Below are positions 37,275 to 49,465 of a stretch of 64,000 bases of DNA, piece after piece. The DNA lies in NCBI RefSeq assembly GCF_025766255.1, contig NW_026516698.1:1-64000 (forward strand). Reading direction: 5' to 3'. The notes beneath the pieces are model-generated. The model was not told the DNA's origin, ran no database searches, and saw only the letters and a list, made by a program, of their open reading frames with translations. Position 1 is the stretch's first letter; every line of letters begins with the position of its first letter. A program made the translations under genes and the position numbers. This DNA is from Zychaea mexicana (Eukaryota; Mucoromycota; Mucoromycetes; Mucorales; Lichtheimiaceae).

Positions 37275-37981
37275 TTACTGCTCATGATGACGACCATAAA
37301 CAGTGGTAGTGGTTGCAGATTGAGAGGATAGAGGAGGGGCTGCCTGTACCGTGTAAACTTGATGATGGTCGTTGTCGCTTAACGTCATGCTGTTGTATGT
37401 GCTGGTGGTGGTGAAGCGTTCCGGTGGTGATGACAAGGATCGGTTGCGTGGAGACACATCTGTCATGGTACTGGTGGTTTCCCCCAGCAACTGTCGCCTG
37501 GGAGACCTGCTTCTGGGCGATGGAGGGGAAGCTGGAGAGCTTGGTATAGTGACGGTCGTAGTACTAGCTGCTGCAGATGCTACCGGGCCATTTGGAGAGT
37601 ATTTGCAATTGAATAATAGGATGGGACTACGTCGGATGCTAGCACAGCTCGCAATTGCCTTGGCCTTTTGAAAGCGGCTGGAGGACGTTCCACGCAGCGT
37701 TGCCCAAGGTGGTATTTGAGTCTTGGCGGCTTCCTTTGCATGGCAGGCGCGCGAACAAAAGCCAGTGGACGAGGTCTGATACCGTATATAAAAGTCAAAG
37801 GGATAATCGGTTAAATATCCTTTCCGGTTCGATATAGTGAAGCATAAAGATGTAGACGAAGGAATACATTATTTTGAAGCAATACAACAAAATAGATATT
37901 TTAACTTGCATTATTATTATTATTAAAGATATAATTGCTGGTTAATTGCTTTTCGCAGTAAAGACAAATGTTCGTATCCAT
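37275..37981 (-). CDS. Small putative zinc-binding protein, CX2C...CX3C, unknown function
   Basis: Not a family I can name. Exons 37981-37910 and 37775-37275 give 190 aa. The intron (134 nt) starts with GCAAGT, a GC-AG intron; without it the Cys pairs do not meet. The N-terminus has CLYC (6-9), a short Asn run, then GFCSRAC (29-35), a CX2C-X21-CX3C arrangement like treble-clef or MYND/PARP-fungal Cys clusters that read CxxC...FCSxxC. A conserved-looking basic/hydrophobic stretch follows (IPPWATLRG, SRFQKAKAIASC). The last 100 residues are Ser/Thr/Pro-rich with RSRSP-type sites, ending in a His-rich tail. It diverges from the amino acid transporter with 849 bp between starts. Confidence 0.6.
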
Positions 37982-38830
37982 CACTATGCAGTACACTTTT
38001 TTTCGCTTATTAGTCAACTGTTCTCAAAAGAAAAGAGTGAATGGAAGAAGACAAAAGAGTTCAAAGAAGAGGAAGAAGAAGAGTTGAGAGTGAGAGAAAA
38101 CAAAAAATTAATACGAAAGAAAATAAAAGATCTAATCCCGTCCTGCTTTTTTTTTTTAAGTTGTCAGTGGTAACCCCTTCTCTATGCTGTTCTGCTTTGC
38201 ACGTATCATACTGTACTGACATTCACCTTGACTCATATTTTAACTCCTGCAAACAACATTGGTTCCGTTGTGTGCCCTGCCGCTGCTTCTATCCACTTTA
38301 AACTTTTTCATTGAGCTATCAGAACGTGTCTACTAAATACGTCCCGTACACGCAGAAACTATAAATCGAAAATGGGGGTGAAGAACGCATCGGCCAGTAT
38401 AGTAAGTTTTGGCTGATTATATAGTGTAAATGATATGCTAACTGGTTTGTTTGTCCAGGTCGTACAATAGATGTTAAAGGCGAACAGCGTATCTCTCGAT
38501 AGAGAAAAAGATACGCGGATATCTGCACTACCCTGTTGCTTGAATGATAAAGACAGCGTTTGATCTCTCTCTCCCGCACATGTACAGAAATACACTCGCA
38601 CACACACTAACACAGGTGACTGAAAATCAAGGTCGACCAATCTTTTAGTGCGGACAATTCCAAACCAAAACCTCCCCTTTCTCACTTGTTCGTTGCCAGC
38701 TCTGTTTCTCACTAGCACTCCCAGCCCTTCCCCCCCCTCTTCTTTCTCCCCTTTCTCGCTCCCCTCCCTTCCTCTTCTCTCTCTCTCTATCTCACTCTAA
38801 TAGTAGCCCCATTCATTTCGTAATTTATTC
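37982..38830. promoter_or_regulatory. Divergent spacer before the amino acid transporter
   Basis: Shared upstream region of the zinc-binding gene (minus) and transporter (plus). A long C/T-rich block (38720-38800) just before the transporter ATG is typical of the pyrimidine leaders in this window. The 119-codon minus frame at 38718-38359 lacks homology. Confidence 0.45.
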
Positions 38831-40886
38831 ATGTCAGGATACCAGCGCTTAGAAAACACAGACAGCGCGACAGCATCGTCCGTAACCTCCGCACCGGCTC
38901 CATCATCGATCTTTTCATCCACAGACGCTCCAAGTGGATCGTACCCAGATGATCAACGGCCTCTTTTATCCTCGGCAAACACTTCGATCTATCAGAATGA
39001 AGATCCTGAAATGAACTATGAAGAAAGTCCACCCACAGCCACTCCAGCAAGTTGTGCGATCAACCTTGTCAACACTATTTTAGGCACTGGTTTACTTGCC
39101 ATGGTATGTAACCTATGCTCGTTCTCTTCTAGCCCCACGGCGACGACTCGTGATTGATTGATTTGCATTATATGCGTGTATGTTGTTTAGCCAGCAGCAT
39201 TGGCTTCAATAGGACTGATACCAGGCATTGCTGTTGTCTTCCTATCGGCAGTGGCATCAGGTATGGGTTTATACTTTCTGTCTCGCTGCGCTGCACGCAC
39301 GGAAGGCCGGAATGCATCATTCTTTGCTATTTCCAAATTAACGTGGCCCAATCTTGCCGTATTTTTTGATCTGGCTATTGCCATCAAATGCTTTGGCGTG
39401 GCGGTGAGCTATCTGATCATCATCGGTGACCTTATGCCTCAGGTAAGAAAAGCACGCTGCAAGCAAGGACAGAAAATATTCTACCCACCGAAAGAAGACG
39501 GGAGAGGGGGCAGGGAGATCGTGTGAGTGGGTTGTGAGGACCTGGGTACTTACCGGAAATCCGAGATCCTAACCTTCTTTGCATGCACCCACATAAACAT
39601 TCTGTATATCGTACATTGTACATGCTCAGGTGGTTGCTTCGTTCTCTGATCATGCAGGAGCACAGGACCAAATGCTACTGGATAGACGCTTCTGGATCAC
39701 CGTGTTCATGGCCATGACCATCCTCCCTCTTAGTTTCTTGAGAAAGCTGGACTCTCTCAAATATACCAGCATCGTTGCTTTGGTTGCAGTCGTTTATCTT
39801 TGTGCTATCGTCATCTACTACTTTTTTGCACCCACTCCCCTTACTCCTGACGGCAAAGAGCCTGTCATCGAGCTCGTCAGCTTTACTGTCGTATTTTTCA
39901 GACGATTGCCGCTGTTTGTGTTTGCCTTCACATGCCATCAGAATGTACGTGGCTGCGCACCTAATTTTCTTAGCAGCATCGACAACGACGAACCGTGTGT
40001 GTTGTCATGTTATATAGAAGGACTCACTGACGTTATGGTTTGTTCATGTAGATTTTTTCTGTATACAATGAGCTCAAGGACAATAGCCAATTCCAAGTCA
40101 CTAAGGTGATCAGCTCATCTATTGGAAGTGCGGCTGGTGTCTATCAAGCCATTGGCATTATGGGATATCTGACGTTTGGCAAGGATGTGCTCAGCAACGT
40201 CATTCTTGAATGTAGGTGTCTTTGTCTTCACAGCCTGTAGTCAGTTGTTTCTTGATTGATAAAATACGAGTTCAATTCACATATAACCCCCCGGCATATG
40301 TTCCAGATCCTCAAAGTCCATTTGTTGCCGGTGGTCGACTTGCTATCGTGGTACTCGTTGTGTTCAGCTATCCCCTTCAAGCACATCCATGCCGTGCATC
40401 CCTGGATAAGATTTTAGCATGGCGATCACCGGAAGCTCGGGGACTCAAAGTACCTCCGCCGCCATCTGCACTCAAATACTTTATCATGACGACGACGATC
40501 CTCGTGGGAAGTTATCTGATCGCCATCACAGTGTCCGAGTTGGACCTGGTAAGTACACATCGCAAGCAAACTGGGGTGGAGGTGCGGGAAACGCAATTGA
40601 TCAGCAACAAACAGCGACAGCGACAAGATTAAAGAGAGAGAGAGAGAGAGAGAGAGAGAACAAAGGCAAACTGACAGGTGCTGGGATCCATTTCTAGGTA
40701 CTGGCGTTTGTGGGATCGACAGGATCTACAACCATTTCATTCATTCTCCCTGGCATCTTTTATTACAAGATCCATGAGAATGATCCCTGGAAACCGGGCA
40801 AAATCTCCGCCGTGTGCTTGGCCATTTATGGTATTCTGGTGATGGGCGTCTGTTTGACATTTAACATCATTCGTGTTGTGAAATAG
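38831..40886 (+). CDS. AVT-type vacuolar amino acid transporter (AAAP family)
   Basis: Amino acid/proton transporter of 476 aa, 10-11 membrane spans, probably in the vacuolar membrane. Exons 38831-39103, 39191-39442, 39630-39944, 40052-40211, 40307-40548 and 40698-40886, all GT-AG and in frame. A polar N-terminal tail of about 75 residues precedes the AAAP start motif INLVNTILGTGLLAMPAAL; later landmarks are FFRRLPLFVFAFTCHQN (spliced to IFSVYNEL), GYLTFG and VFSYPLQAHPCR, characteristic of Avt5/6/7-like proteins and animal SLC38A7/8 relatives. Intron 5 contains a (GA)n microsatellite. Avt6-like export of acidic residues from the vacuole is possible, but the substrate cannot be read from sequence. 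Confidence 0.93.
40633..40659. repeat. (GA)n microsatellite inside an intron
   Basis: About 13 GA units within the last intron of the amino acid transporter. Confidence 0.95.
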
Positions 40887-42084
40887 AGAACGAGAATGGC
40901 ATGGAAGGAAGGTTAAAAAAGCAAGATGGACTCCTTCTGTACTGTGATTTCCATTCCCACTACACTCCTCCCCTTTCCATCACACATACTCCTCTTCCTC
41001 CTCCTCCTCCTGCTACTACTACTACTACTACTTCTGTTTTAAAAAGAACATCCAATAACTGAACGTATCGTTAATGATCATTATAAGGTCTGGATCGCCT
41101 TTCTTCTCGTTTGCGCATTAACATACACACACACACACACACACTGCACTCAAAATCACCACCATTACTCATCACCCGTAATATCTGTCTGGAAAAAGGC
41201 TTATTGCCGTGCGCCCTTCTCTGTTTCATTCATTCCCCAAGGTCCTTCGTTAGCATAGAGCAGTTCTTCTTTTCTTTCCTTCATCGCTTGCTTTTATCGT
41301 TTTACTCTTTCGTTTGTCAATATTCTCTCTTTTGTATCTTTTTCTCAATTAAATTATATGAAGCAGTCGTGCTGATGATCCTCCTCAAGCCAGTGGTAAA
41401 AAGACTGATTTAGTAAACATGCCAATGTAAAAAAGAAGCTTTTTTTATCTCTTTTCGTTGTGTATAACCAAGGTACACATTGCAAAGACAATGAACTTTG
41501 AGAACAGATCAAGACTGCATATGTCGAACATGTTAAGGGGAGGGGAGAAATGAACAGACGACGTGATGACTGGCCCCATCTTCTTTCTTTCCTAAATCTT
41601 ATTGCACATGCACCAAACACAATATTAGCAGCTGTCATATATACATTGATAAATGAGCACGCAAGTAAAGAATGAATACCCGACCCGATGACCCACGCGA
41701 TCCACCGAAAAGAATGTCCTTGTTTTTGTCTCGCTCACCCACACACCTTCTCTCTATATCCAAAATATGGCACAGACATACACACGTATACACACAGTGG
41801 TTGTTCCTGTTTTGGGTTACGGATATATACAATGACAAAGAAGTACATAGAAGCATGGATCACATCAAGAGTGAAGAAAGCCTATATATATAGCCTAACA
41901 TTTCTCGTCTGGATTTCCTTCTCCTATCAGCTTCTCTAAATACACGCATTCATACGACTCGGACCTTTACACTCTTACTTACTCAGTATCTACCAGCTTT
42001 TGCTTGTTCTTGTTCATTCTACACCTCCACAATTTACAGTTCTTTTCGCATATCTCCCCTCCTATACCTCGTTGCCATTTCGCA
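40887..42084. other. Intergenic between transporter and SANT gene
   Basis: Contains (CTC)n and (CTA)n-like tracts near 41000-41030 and a (CA)n microsatellite at 41124-41144. Short frames here are not gene-like. CT-rich leader sequence precedes the SANT-protein ATG. Confidence 0.5.
41124..41144. repeat. (CA)n microsatellite
   Basis: Ten CA units in intergenic DNA. Confidence 0.9.
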
Positions 42085-43512
42085 ATGAATCAAAGCACTC
42101 ACAGTCAATTCAGATCCCCTCATCCTCCTCATCCTCCTGTTCCGCCACAGTCACCACCATCATGCTCTGCCGACCAACAACATCATCCTGTTCTTCCTCC
42201 TTTCTCTGTTCCCGGGGAAACTATAGACGCCGCACATACCTTGATCCAACTCGGTCAAATGTCATCCAGTTATCCTCCAAGCAATAGCAACGGTCGACGT
42301 GACGATTTGCCACCGCTTAGAAACATGTTTTCTGAATGGCCACCAAGGCAGCCACCAGAAACAACCTTCCAATCATTCGATCTACCACGTCCCCCTCACC
42401 CTGATATCCGTGACTTCGAGCAACAACAACAACAACAGCATCAGCATCAACAGCAACAGCAACATCATCGCTATCCGGTCGAGCAGCAACAAGGACATCC
42501 GCGTCAACTCCCCCCACCACTCCAATTCACAACGATAGCATCAAGAACTCCATCTTTATCATCATCTTCAACGCCTGTGACACCAATGCAAGGCTTCAAG
42601 TGTGCAAGAAACTTTAACATGGCTGTAAATACCTCTAGCAGCAGTGATCATCATGGAAACGGTCCGCATGACAACAATCGCCACGGCAGTAATCCTCGCG
42701 TTAATGACCATCACAGCGACAACAACCATCCCGTTAACGACCATCACAGCAACATCCCTCACGTTAATGACAACCACGGCGATAACAATTCCATCAACGA
42801 CAACATCAATGCCGGCGATACTGTCCGTAGAGTCCCGCACAGCCCAGAAGCATTAAGGAGCGATGGCACAACTGTGACTGACGTGGGTCAACCCAACAAC
42901 GATTCCAACAACAACAACAACAACAATCAGAATATGAATCCAAATGATGACAACAGACTTGACGCTTCAAACACAGGCAATGAAAACAACAGAGGTGATG
43001 GCAGTGCCATCAATAATAATAACAATAGAGACAACAACAATGCTCCTGAACAGCAAGGCAACCGTGGTGACCGTCGAGAAGCAGCGCGACGCCCACGATG
43101 GTCGGGTGAAGAGCGCGTCGCTCTGTTCAATACAATATCAGCTGACAAGTTGCTGGAAGACATGTCTACTTTCAATTGGGATTCTATCTCTGACAGAGTC
43201 GGTCGCTCACGCAAGGCGTGTAAGGATCAGTGGCGTCGGGAAATCCTCAAGATTATCCGGGAACTTCTCCGGGGTAATCGTGGGCGACGACGCGCCCGAA
43301 GACGTGCTTTATCACAACAACAGCAAGAACAGCGCACGGAAGTGGATGAACTCGCTGAAGAGCCAAGTGACGAGAGCGACGATAGCTTTGTAGAAGAAGA
43401 AGAAGAAACAAGTACTGGACCCTTAGAGGAGGAGGAAGATGAACAGATGGATTGGGAAAGCACCGCAGGCAGTGAACATAACGATCAACAACAGCAACAG
43501 CAAATATCATGA
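42085..43512 (+). CDS. SANT/Myb-domain protein with low-complexity N-terminal half
   Basis: Probable nuclear DNA- or chromatin-binding protein of 475 aa, a single exon, one of the few intronless genes here. The start is the first in-frame ATG (MNQSTHSQF); the frame is open further upstream but has no earlier ATG. The N-terminal 330 residues are disordered: Pro-rich, then poly-Gln/His, then Asn/His/Asp-rich with imperfect tandem VNDHHS-N units (about residues 215-265), then poly-Asn. The only folded part is a Myb/SANT domain at about residues 335-395: RPRWSGEERVALF, a central WDSISDRVGRSRKACKDQWRR, and a basic RRRARRR stretch right after. The C-terminus is acidic, a possible activation region. 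The tandem DNA encoding the Asn/His units looks repeat-expanded. Confidence 0.82.
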   Translation: MNQSTHSQFRSPHPPHPPVPPQSPPSCSADQQHHPVLPPFSVPGETIDAAHTLIQLGQMSSSYPPSNSNGRRDDLPPLRNMFSEWPPRQPPETTFQSFDLPRPPHPDIRDFEQQQQQQHQHQQQQQHHRYPVEQQQGHPRQLPPPLQFTTIASRTPSLSSSSTPVTPMQGFKCARNFNMAVNTSSSSDHHGNGPHDNNRHGSNPRVNDHHSDNNHPVNDHHSNIPHVNDNHGDNNSINDNINAGDTVRRVPHSPEALRSDGTTVTDVGQPNNDSNNNNNNNQNMNPNDDNRLDASNTGNENNRGDGSAINNNNNRDNNNAPEQQGNRGDRREAARRPRWSGEERVALFNTISADKLLEDMSTFNWDSISDRVGRSRKACKDQWRREILKIIRELLRGNRGRRRARRRALSQQQQEQRTEVDELAEEPSDESDDSFVEEEEETSTGPLEEEEDEQMDWESTAGSEHNDQQQQQQIS

Positions 43513-44239
43513 TTTAATACTATCGTCATCGTCGAGGCTACTTGTTCCCTACGCAGATAATATAAGCAGCATCATTAATGTAATAATAAGCGCACCAACT
43601 GTGAGAGTATAAATATTAGTTAATTCGTAATTGTAGTATCAACTGTAAAACAAAAAAAAAAGATAAATATTGTTATGAAATAAGATGTATAATGCGCAAA
43701 ACTATGTACTTCCCTTTTCATTTTCATTCTCTCTCACCTCCCTTTGATACAATACATATTTGCATGCACTACATTCACAAGTTTATCATGTGGATGATGC
43801 TAATATTCTAGACAGCATCAATTACGAAAAACTCTTACTGCTGCAATGCACGTGTATATGCTATTTTTCACGGAGACATTGCTGATATATATATACTACT
43901 GATGCACTCTATTTATAAATATGCTCATTATCGGTCTTTATGTTGTGGCGATGACTATATAGCGAGAGAAAGTATGATATACAGATTAAAGGACACAGTT
44001 GCTATAAAGATCCTGTGCGCTTTCTACTCTAATACTATGGATTATCAACCAACACACAGCAAAGCTACTCACCGCTCATGTTTCTTTGTCAATGGCCCGT
44101 ACACTGAAATATCATCAGCTTTGTGAGAGCCATTGGACTAAGCGTGACACTGCCAGAAGGTGATAGGGTACTCTGATCCAACGCCAGCAGTTCATCACGG
44201 GTATAGCTTCGCACAAATGGATTAAGTAATTGCTAATTT
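43513..44239. other. Intergenic after the SANT gene
   Basis: AT-rich 3' flank with several AATAAA-like signals near 43560-43680. No gene seen. Confidence 0.5.
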
Positions 44240-44751
44240 TCAAGACGATATTTGAAAGTGTTGATACAATCGACGCTTGTGACGAAGGGAATGATAAGGG
44301 CGTCGATCTTTGGGATGATGATGGTACTGAGTTTTTGCGTTATTGCTTTTACCACCTGATACATTTAATGCTGGTGCTGCCGGTGTTGGTACTTCTTTTT
44401 TCACTTGCCACTGATACAAGCTTCTCTTCAAGCACTGTCATGCTTCAGTTTCTAATGATGTTGGTGTCACTACCATCATTCAAAGAAACGCTTTTAGTCT
44501 TGACATACAAGCGCCGTCAACGTGTAAATCGCCTTTCCTTGATACGACGTCAGTTATACGATTGACGGACACAATGTCTGCGAATAACTAAAGGGTATGT
44601 CTCTTTGCGTGGAGTGGACCATTCCGGCCTTGAATGCGTTGGAAAATGACACCACTACAGCTGGGCTGCTAGGACTACTACTGCCGCTGCTTTCGCCACT
44701 ACTGCTAATATTGTTGCGCGTTGGCTGAGACCATGGTCGATGCCGTATTTG
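44240..44751 (-). CDS. Tentative hypothetical protein, 3' part of a gene
   Basis: No known family. Two minus-strand open pieces can be joined in phase 0: 44751-44560 (64 codons, Ser-rich then SFSNAFKAGM and IPFSYSQTLCPSI) and 44434-44240 (64 codons plus stop, Lys/His/Arg-rich, ending HFQISS), across a 125-nt GTATAA...CAG intron. The first piece begins after an AG acceptor, so more exons should lie upstream; an open frame at 45443-45093 on the same strand (Ser/Arg-rich) is a candidate but I could not connect it. The basic C-terminus could suggest nucleic-acid binding, which is only a guess. Confidence 0.3.
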
Positions 44752-46599
44752 CTCAGTATAATAAAAATGTTGATGTAGAAGAAGAAAAAGGAAAAGGGGG
44801 AATGGGTCTTTGCTCCTGCACCCTTCAATAGGCAAATCACTATTCTATCTAATCAGCAGTGCAGCAAATTAGGAGCAGAAGACCACATGATGGCAACATT
44901 TAATAATTTGTAAACTCGTCCTACCAGTTGGTACTACTCAACGGCATATGATGGATGATGAATATGTGCACTTAGCTTTCTTTTACACAAACGTTGACGT
45001 TTCGTGTTGTCATGAGCTGCTGCTTCTTATGATGTGTTCACACGATGCTGCCTTGTAGAGTGTAGTGCTGCGGAGAAAGCGCGCCGCATCTAGTGTCCCC
45101 ATTTGTTTAGTCTTTTTTTCCCCGTACTTGTAAAGGCAACAAGGTTAGCTAGTGCTCTCGGTGATAAAGTATGTGCAGCTCTCCAAGAACGATACGAGGT
45201 TATTGGAGGTATCTGCATGAGAGGAATATCAGACAGATGATTGCTGCTGCTGCTGCGCCTCGAGCCATTTTGATTCGCTGGTTGAGGTTCGGATTTTGGT
45301 TGGTTATAAAACAACCCCCACCCCAACACCGATTGGTGCTCAGCGCTTTTCTTCACATTTCTTCTCTCTTTTCCCCCCTCCAAAGCTCCTCTTTGCAAGG
45401 CAATCTCTTTCCCTTTGCAAATCTTATATAAACCTACGCTCATCGTAGCCAAGTATCAAGAACACACAAGCCCTCCTCCCTGGATATACCAAGTCTACTG
45501 GTCTTCTTCTGATCGTCTCCATTGGCTCGATCTCTCTTCCCATTCGCAAAAGCACTACACAGCAAGCAAGAACCGTCGTCATCTGGCACTCTTATTGTAA
45601 GTTATGCCTCCTCAACTCTCTGCATTTGGCACAAGTTCCTTCTTGGTCCGTCAACCGTGAAAACCTACATTTCTTGCGAGCGTATGATGGGTATTACTAC
45701 TTGAAGCATCCCTGCTCCCTACTACGCTCTCTGTGTGATTGGTGGCAATGATTCAAAAGGCAGTCTTCCTCGCTCTTTACTTTTTTTCTTGCATTGGCGC
45801 ATCTCCTTCTGTGTGATTCTGGGAGGCGTTTGCGACTATGCACAGTTTGTTCTGCTGACGCTACCCGCCGTGTTGTGCGATGCCTCCCTCCCCTTTCACA
45901 CGGTGGTTTCTTCCCGCCGGGGTTGGAAAAGGGTTAAAAAATGGTAAAAGAGGAAAAAAGAGAAACGGTACAGTACCAAGTACAAGGCCTACTACGCCAG
46001 CCGGATTGCTCTCTCCGTTGTCATCGTTATCGCGACGCTCTTTTGTCCAACGTTGCCAACTGTTTCAGCCTGCTGTTTGGTCTCTCTCTCTCTCTCTCTC
46101 TCATATTATCTGTGCTTGTGTGTGTTTACGTTGACGACGCACACGCATACATACAGCGGCACCGGTAACGGCATCGGCAACACATACCGTCCGACAAACC
46201 CCCCCCTGCATGCCAGTTGACGGTTATATTCTGTATCTGCTGCTGTTTCTCTCTTCGTCGCTCCCCACAACCCGTCTCTCCGTTGGCAGTCGCAAACGAA
46301 GTCTGAAGTGCCTTGGAAGGATGAAGCATCGCCCTTGGGAAATTCGTTTCTTTGTGGAATGGGCAAAGGGGGGGGGCAACCGGCTCACATGGCTTGATTT
46401 TCTTTTCTTTCTTTTTTATTTCCCTTTCCTTTTTTTTACTATATTTTGGTTTTCACGCACAAAGAACGGAAGACGACTAGTTGGAACCGCACACCACAAA
46501 AAAGATTGATCTGCTGACACGCTCTCTCTCTCTCTTTGTTCGTAAAGAACCCCAACAACTACAATTACAACAGCAACTACTTTAACAGCAACGACGAAA
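44752..46599. other. Intergenic, possible 5' exons and leader sequences
   Basis: Holds an unplaced minus-strand frame (45443-45093), a TATATAA box on plus near 45425 followed by a CA-rich leader, and many CT-rich blocks, including a (TC)n tract at 46081. The plus-strand leader might be a distal, spliced 5' UTR of the FoP-like gene at 46600. No protein gene is certain. Confidence 0.35.
46081..46102. repeat. (TC)n microsatellite
   Basis: Eleven TC units upstream of the FoP-like gene. Confidence 0.95.
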
Positions 46600-47319
46600 A
46601 TGGCACCTCGCAGAGTTTACAACAATACTAACGGCGGTCGCGTCGTAACCCTTGGTGGCGGTGGTGGTTTGAATGAAAGGTAAGAACAAAAAAGAACCCA
46701 TTTTCTTTAGATCGCTCATACAAATCTGACTGACGCATTTGTCATTGATTGGAATCGTAGATTCAGCAACTTGGACAAATCCAAGCAGCAGCAACCGGAA
46801 CCACCACGCGGCAACGTGTTCTCCCGTATCCGTGGAGCCCCTATCAACAACAATAACATCAGATCTGCTCGACGAAACACCTCCAACATTCAAAACCGAC
46901 TCAGCAAGCCTGTCAGTGCTGGCATTCGCAAGCGAAGTGGCCCTACACCGATGCAAGGAGTCGCACAAGTAGGTGGTCGTGGCTCTAATCAGCGCAACAC
47001 CAACGTGGTATCCCGAAGACGTGATGGTCGTAACACAACCCCCCGCCGTGGTCAACAGCAACAACGAGGAAGCAGCACTCGCGGAGCACCCAACAAGCAG
47101 CAGCAGCAACAACAACGTGGTGGCGGTAGTGGTCGTGGTGCTGCTGGTGGTGGCCGTGGTCGAAGCAACGACAAGAGTCGAAAGCCTGTCTCAGCCCAAG
47201 ATCTGGACAAATCTTTGGACGACTACATGATGAAGGACTCCAAGACCGCACAATCCAGACTCGACGCTGAACTCAACTCTTACATGGATGAGGGTGGTGA
47301 CGTCCTCATGGACCTGTAA
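46600..47319 (+). CDS. FoP/CHTOP-like RGG RNA-binding protein
   Basis: Nuclear protein of 212 aa resembling chromatin target of PRMT1 (CHTOP/Friend of PRMT1), an mRNA-export and TREX-associated factor. Exons 46600-46679 and 46761-47319. The body is rich in Arg, Gly, Gln and Asn with RGG/GRG repeats and an SRIRGAP segment; the C-terminus carries the hallmark FoP duplication: LDKSLDDYM followed by SRLDAELNSYM. RGG boxes are expected sites for arginine methylation. The ATG lies in an A-rich context after a CAAC-rich leader. An Aly/REF-like or Tho-associated adaptor is the alternative, but there is no RRM. Confidence 0.8.
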
Positions 47320-49465
47320 AAAGCAACAAGCAACCACCATCATATATTCCGCCTACCCACCTACAACACCCGACAACAAGTCGATTTCACATATCTAGCA
47401 TTAACATTAAACTTCGCTCAACCCTGTATACATATCTTTACTCTGGCTCTCCTCTTTCTTTCTTTCTTTCTTTTCTTCTTGTCATATATAAAATAACATC
47501 TGTTAGTAATACACACATATTCAAGTCCCTCTTTTGCTGCATGGTAGCTTGGCTTCCGTCAGAGATAGATGCTTTGGAAGGAGAAAAGAAGCATTACGCT
47601 CCTAGCTTCCAGAAAGGCAATATGGCGTATAAGCCAACGGAGAGGCTAGGAGAAGGGGGCGAAGCAGAATCAAATAAGCAGTTGCGAAAAGCATTCAATG
47701 AGTATTAAACCGCATAAAGAGCTGTATATGCTTCAGTGCTCATTCTTATGTAATATAAGTAGCATTCGCGGTTGTGCTCTGAGATACTGACAACTTGTTC
47801 ATGACTTTTATGCACATATCGATGGTTGAGAATCTGCTGTCACACAAATCTGGTTATAGTTCGTGCTAGTATATCTTTCGTATTCGACTACATATCCGCA
47901 TATCCGCGGATTGAAAAGAGTTGGCTCATCAATAGTGTGGCATCGATGGCCATTTGCTTTATATATCTTTAGCAAAGGAAGAGTGATGGATGACGTACTA
48001 CATCAAATATTTAGAGTTTATTATGTGTTGGCTCTTTCTTTTACTCTCATTCAGAACATACTGTGTATGATACCATAGCGTACAGAGTCTTTCTGCTTAC
48101 TCCCCCTTTTCAAAGTCCCTAGTACGCCACATAAAGTATTAGGAACAAACGCCATATATGCATACCATTTTGTCGATAATTATATAACACGCTCATCAGA
48201 AAATGTAAACCTGGCATATCTATTACGTCCTGGCAAAAAAGCATGTTATATGTAAATCACATAAATCTACAACAAGTATGTAAGAAGCCGGATATATCCC
48301 AACCGAAAATCGTTGCTAAATGTAATGGATAATCATGATCGAGGTCAAGCCAAGCAGTAGGTTGAGCTGTTTGAGGGATATCCTGATAGCGAACTGGTTG
48401 TTTTTCTATGCATATTGACCAAAATTGGTATCAAGGTTGAGCGTACACCATTTTGGCTACACATAACATTACTGGTCGTAGCATATCACCACCAAGGAAT
48501 ATGTGGTAATGGCGTGTCTGTCTTCCTTTCTTAAAAGATAATTGGTAAGCATAGTGTCGAAAATTTACGATTACTTAACATTAGCTGATTAATCAACAGA
48601 ACCCACAAGGTTACTCTTGCTCTTACTTGAATACACTTCTACCAACACATAGAAATTAGCTGAGAGTGACTTCCAGCTTTGTTATAAAGCTATAATGAAT
48701 GAAACAGTCCAAAGCGGCACTGAGATTAAGCTTTTGACATTATGAGGACCCGTTTGAACTCTCCAGTTTTTTTTTTTGCAAAAGAAGCTAACAGTGATGT
48801 CACATTGTAGTAATACTGGTCAATTGAGGCACTCTCCAAAAAAACGCTGTAAATACCAGAAGTAAAGAAGGTTCTGCAGTCGGGTCATAGTTGGATCAGG
48901 GGAGGACGAAACGTGCACTGCATGCGCTGATCTGGTATTGATAAAAACCTTGGTTATGTGTACTTTACGACAACGGTTAGTCTTTTCCAAGAGCTCCAAT
49001 CGACGAAAATTGTTTAAGATTAGCTGTTTGTTCAAGGATCATCTTTTTATTCGTTCAAACATACCGATACAAGTAATTTGACAGAGCTCTTACTACTGTT
49101 ACATAATACATAACATAAAATATAAATATGCGACATCAACAGCAGAGATCTGTATCTACTTGCACCTACGGGTGCATTTACACCATTCGTGCCATGTAGA
49201 AACGGGATATACAGTGGTACCTTTATATATGTAAGTTTTAGACTTCTGACAGCGAAATGATATAGTATATCCAATGTGTTAATGCAATGTCTCCTTTATA
49301 TTTTATATCATCTCTACGACTTGGCTATGCATAAGCAAGTTTGTACCCCTGAAGGATCCCCCAGTTTTATGGGATAACGCCCGATTGTTATAAAGGCACC
49401 GAGGCTCGTAAACTAGCATCTATATTACCAGTGTTCTTCCTTCCTTCCTTATCCGTTCCAAAAAC
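47320..49465. other. 2.1-kb intergenic region
   Basis: AT-rich, no credible coding frame. Includes CTTT repeats near 47455 and the promoter of the pyrophosphatase, with a TATAAAG box at 49389-49395, about 70 bp before its ATG. Confidence 0.5.
49389..49395 (+). promoter_or_regulatory. TATA box of the secretory pyrophosphatase
   Basis: TATAAAG 71 bp upstream of the ATG, followed by a CTTCC-rich start region. One of the clearest core promoters in the window. Confidence 0.6.

Noticed and set aside
36863..37297. 145-codon minus-strand frame after the zinc-binding gene
   Set aside because: Overlaps the end of the zinc-binding gene in another frame, no domain, and fits a 3' UTR.
38359..38718. 119-codon minus-strand frame before the amino acid transporter
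   Set aside because: Covers a CT-rich leader region; composition explained by low complexity, no homology.
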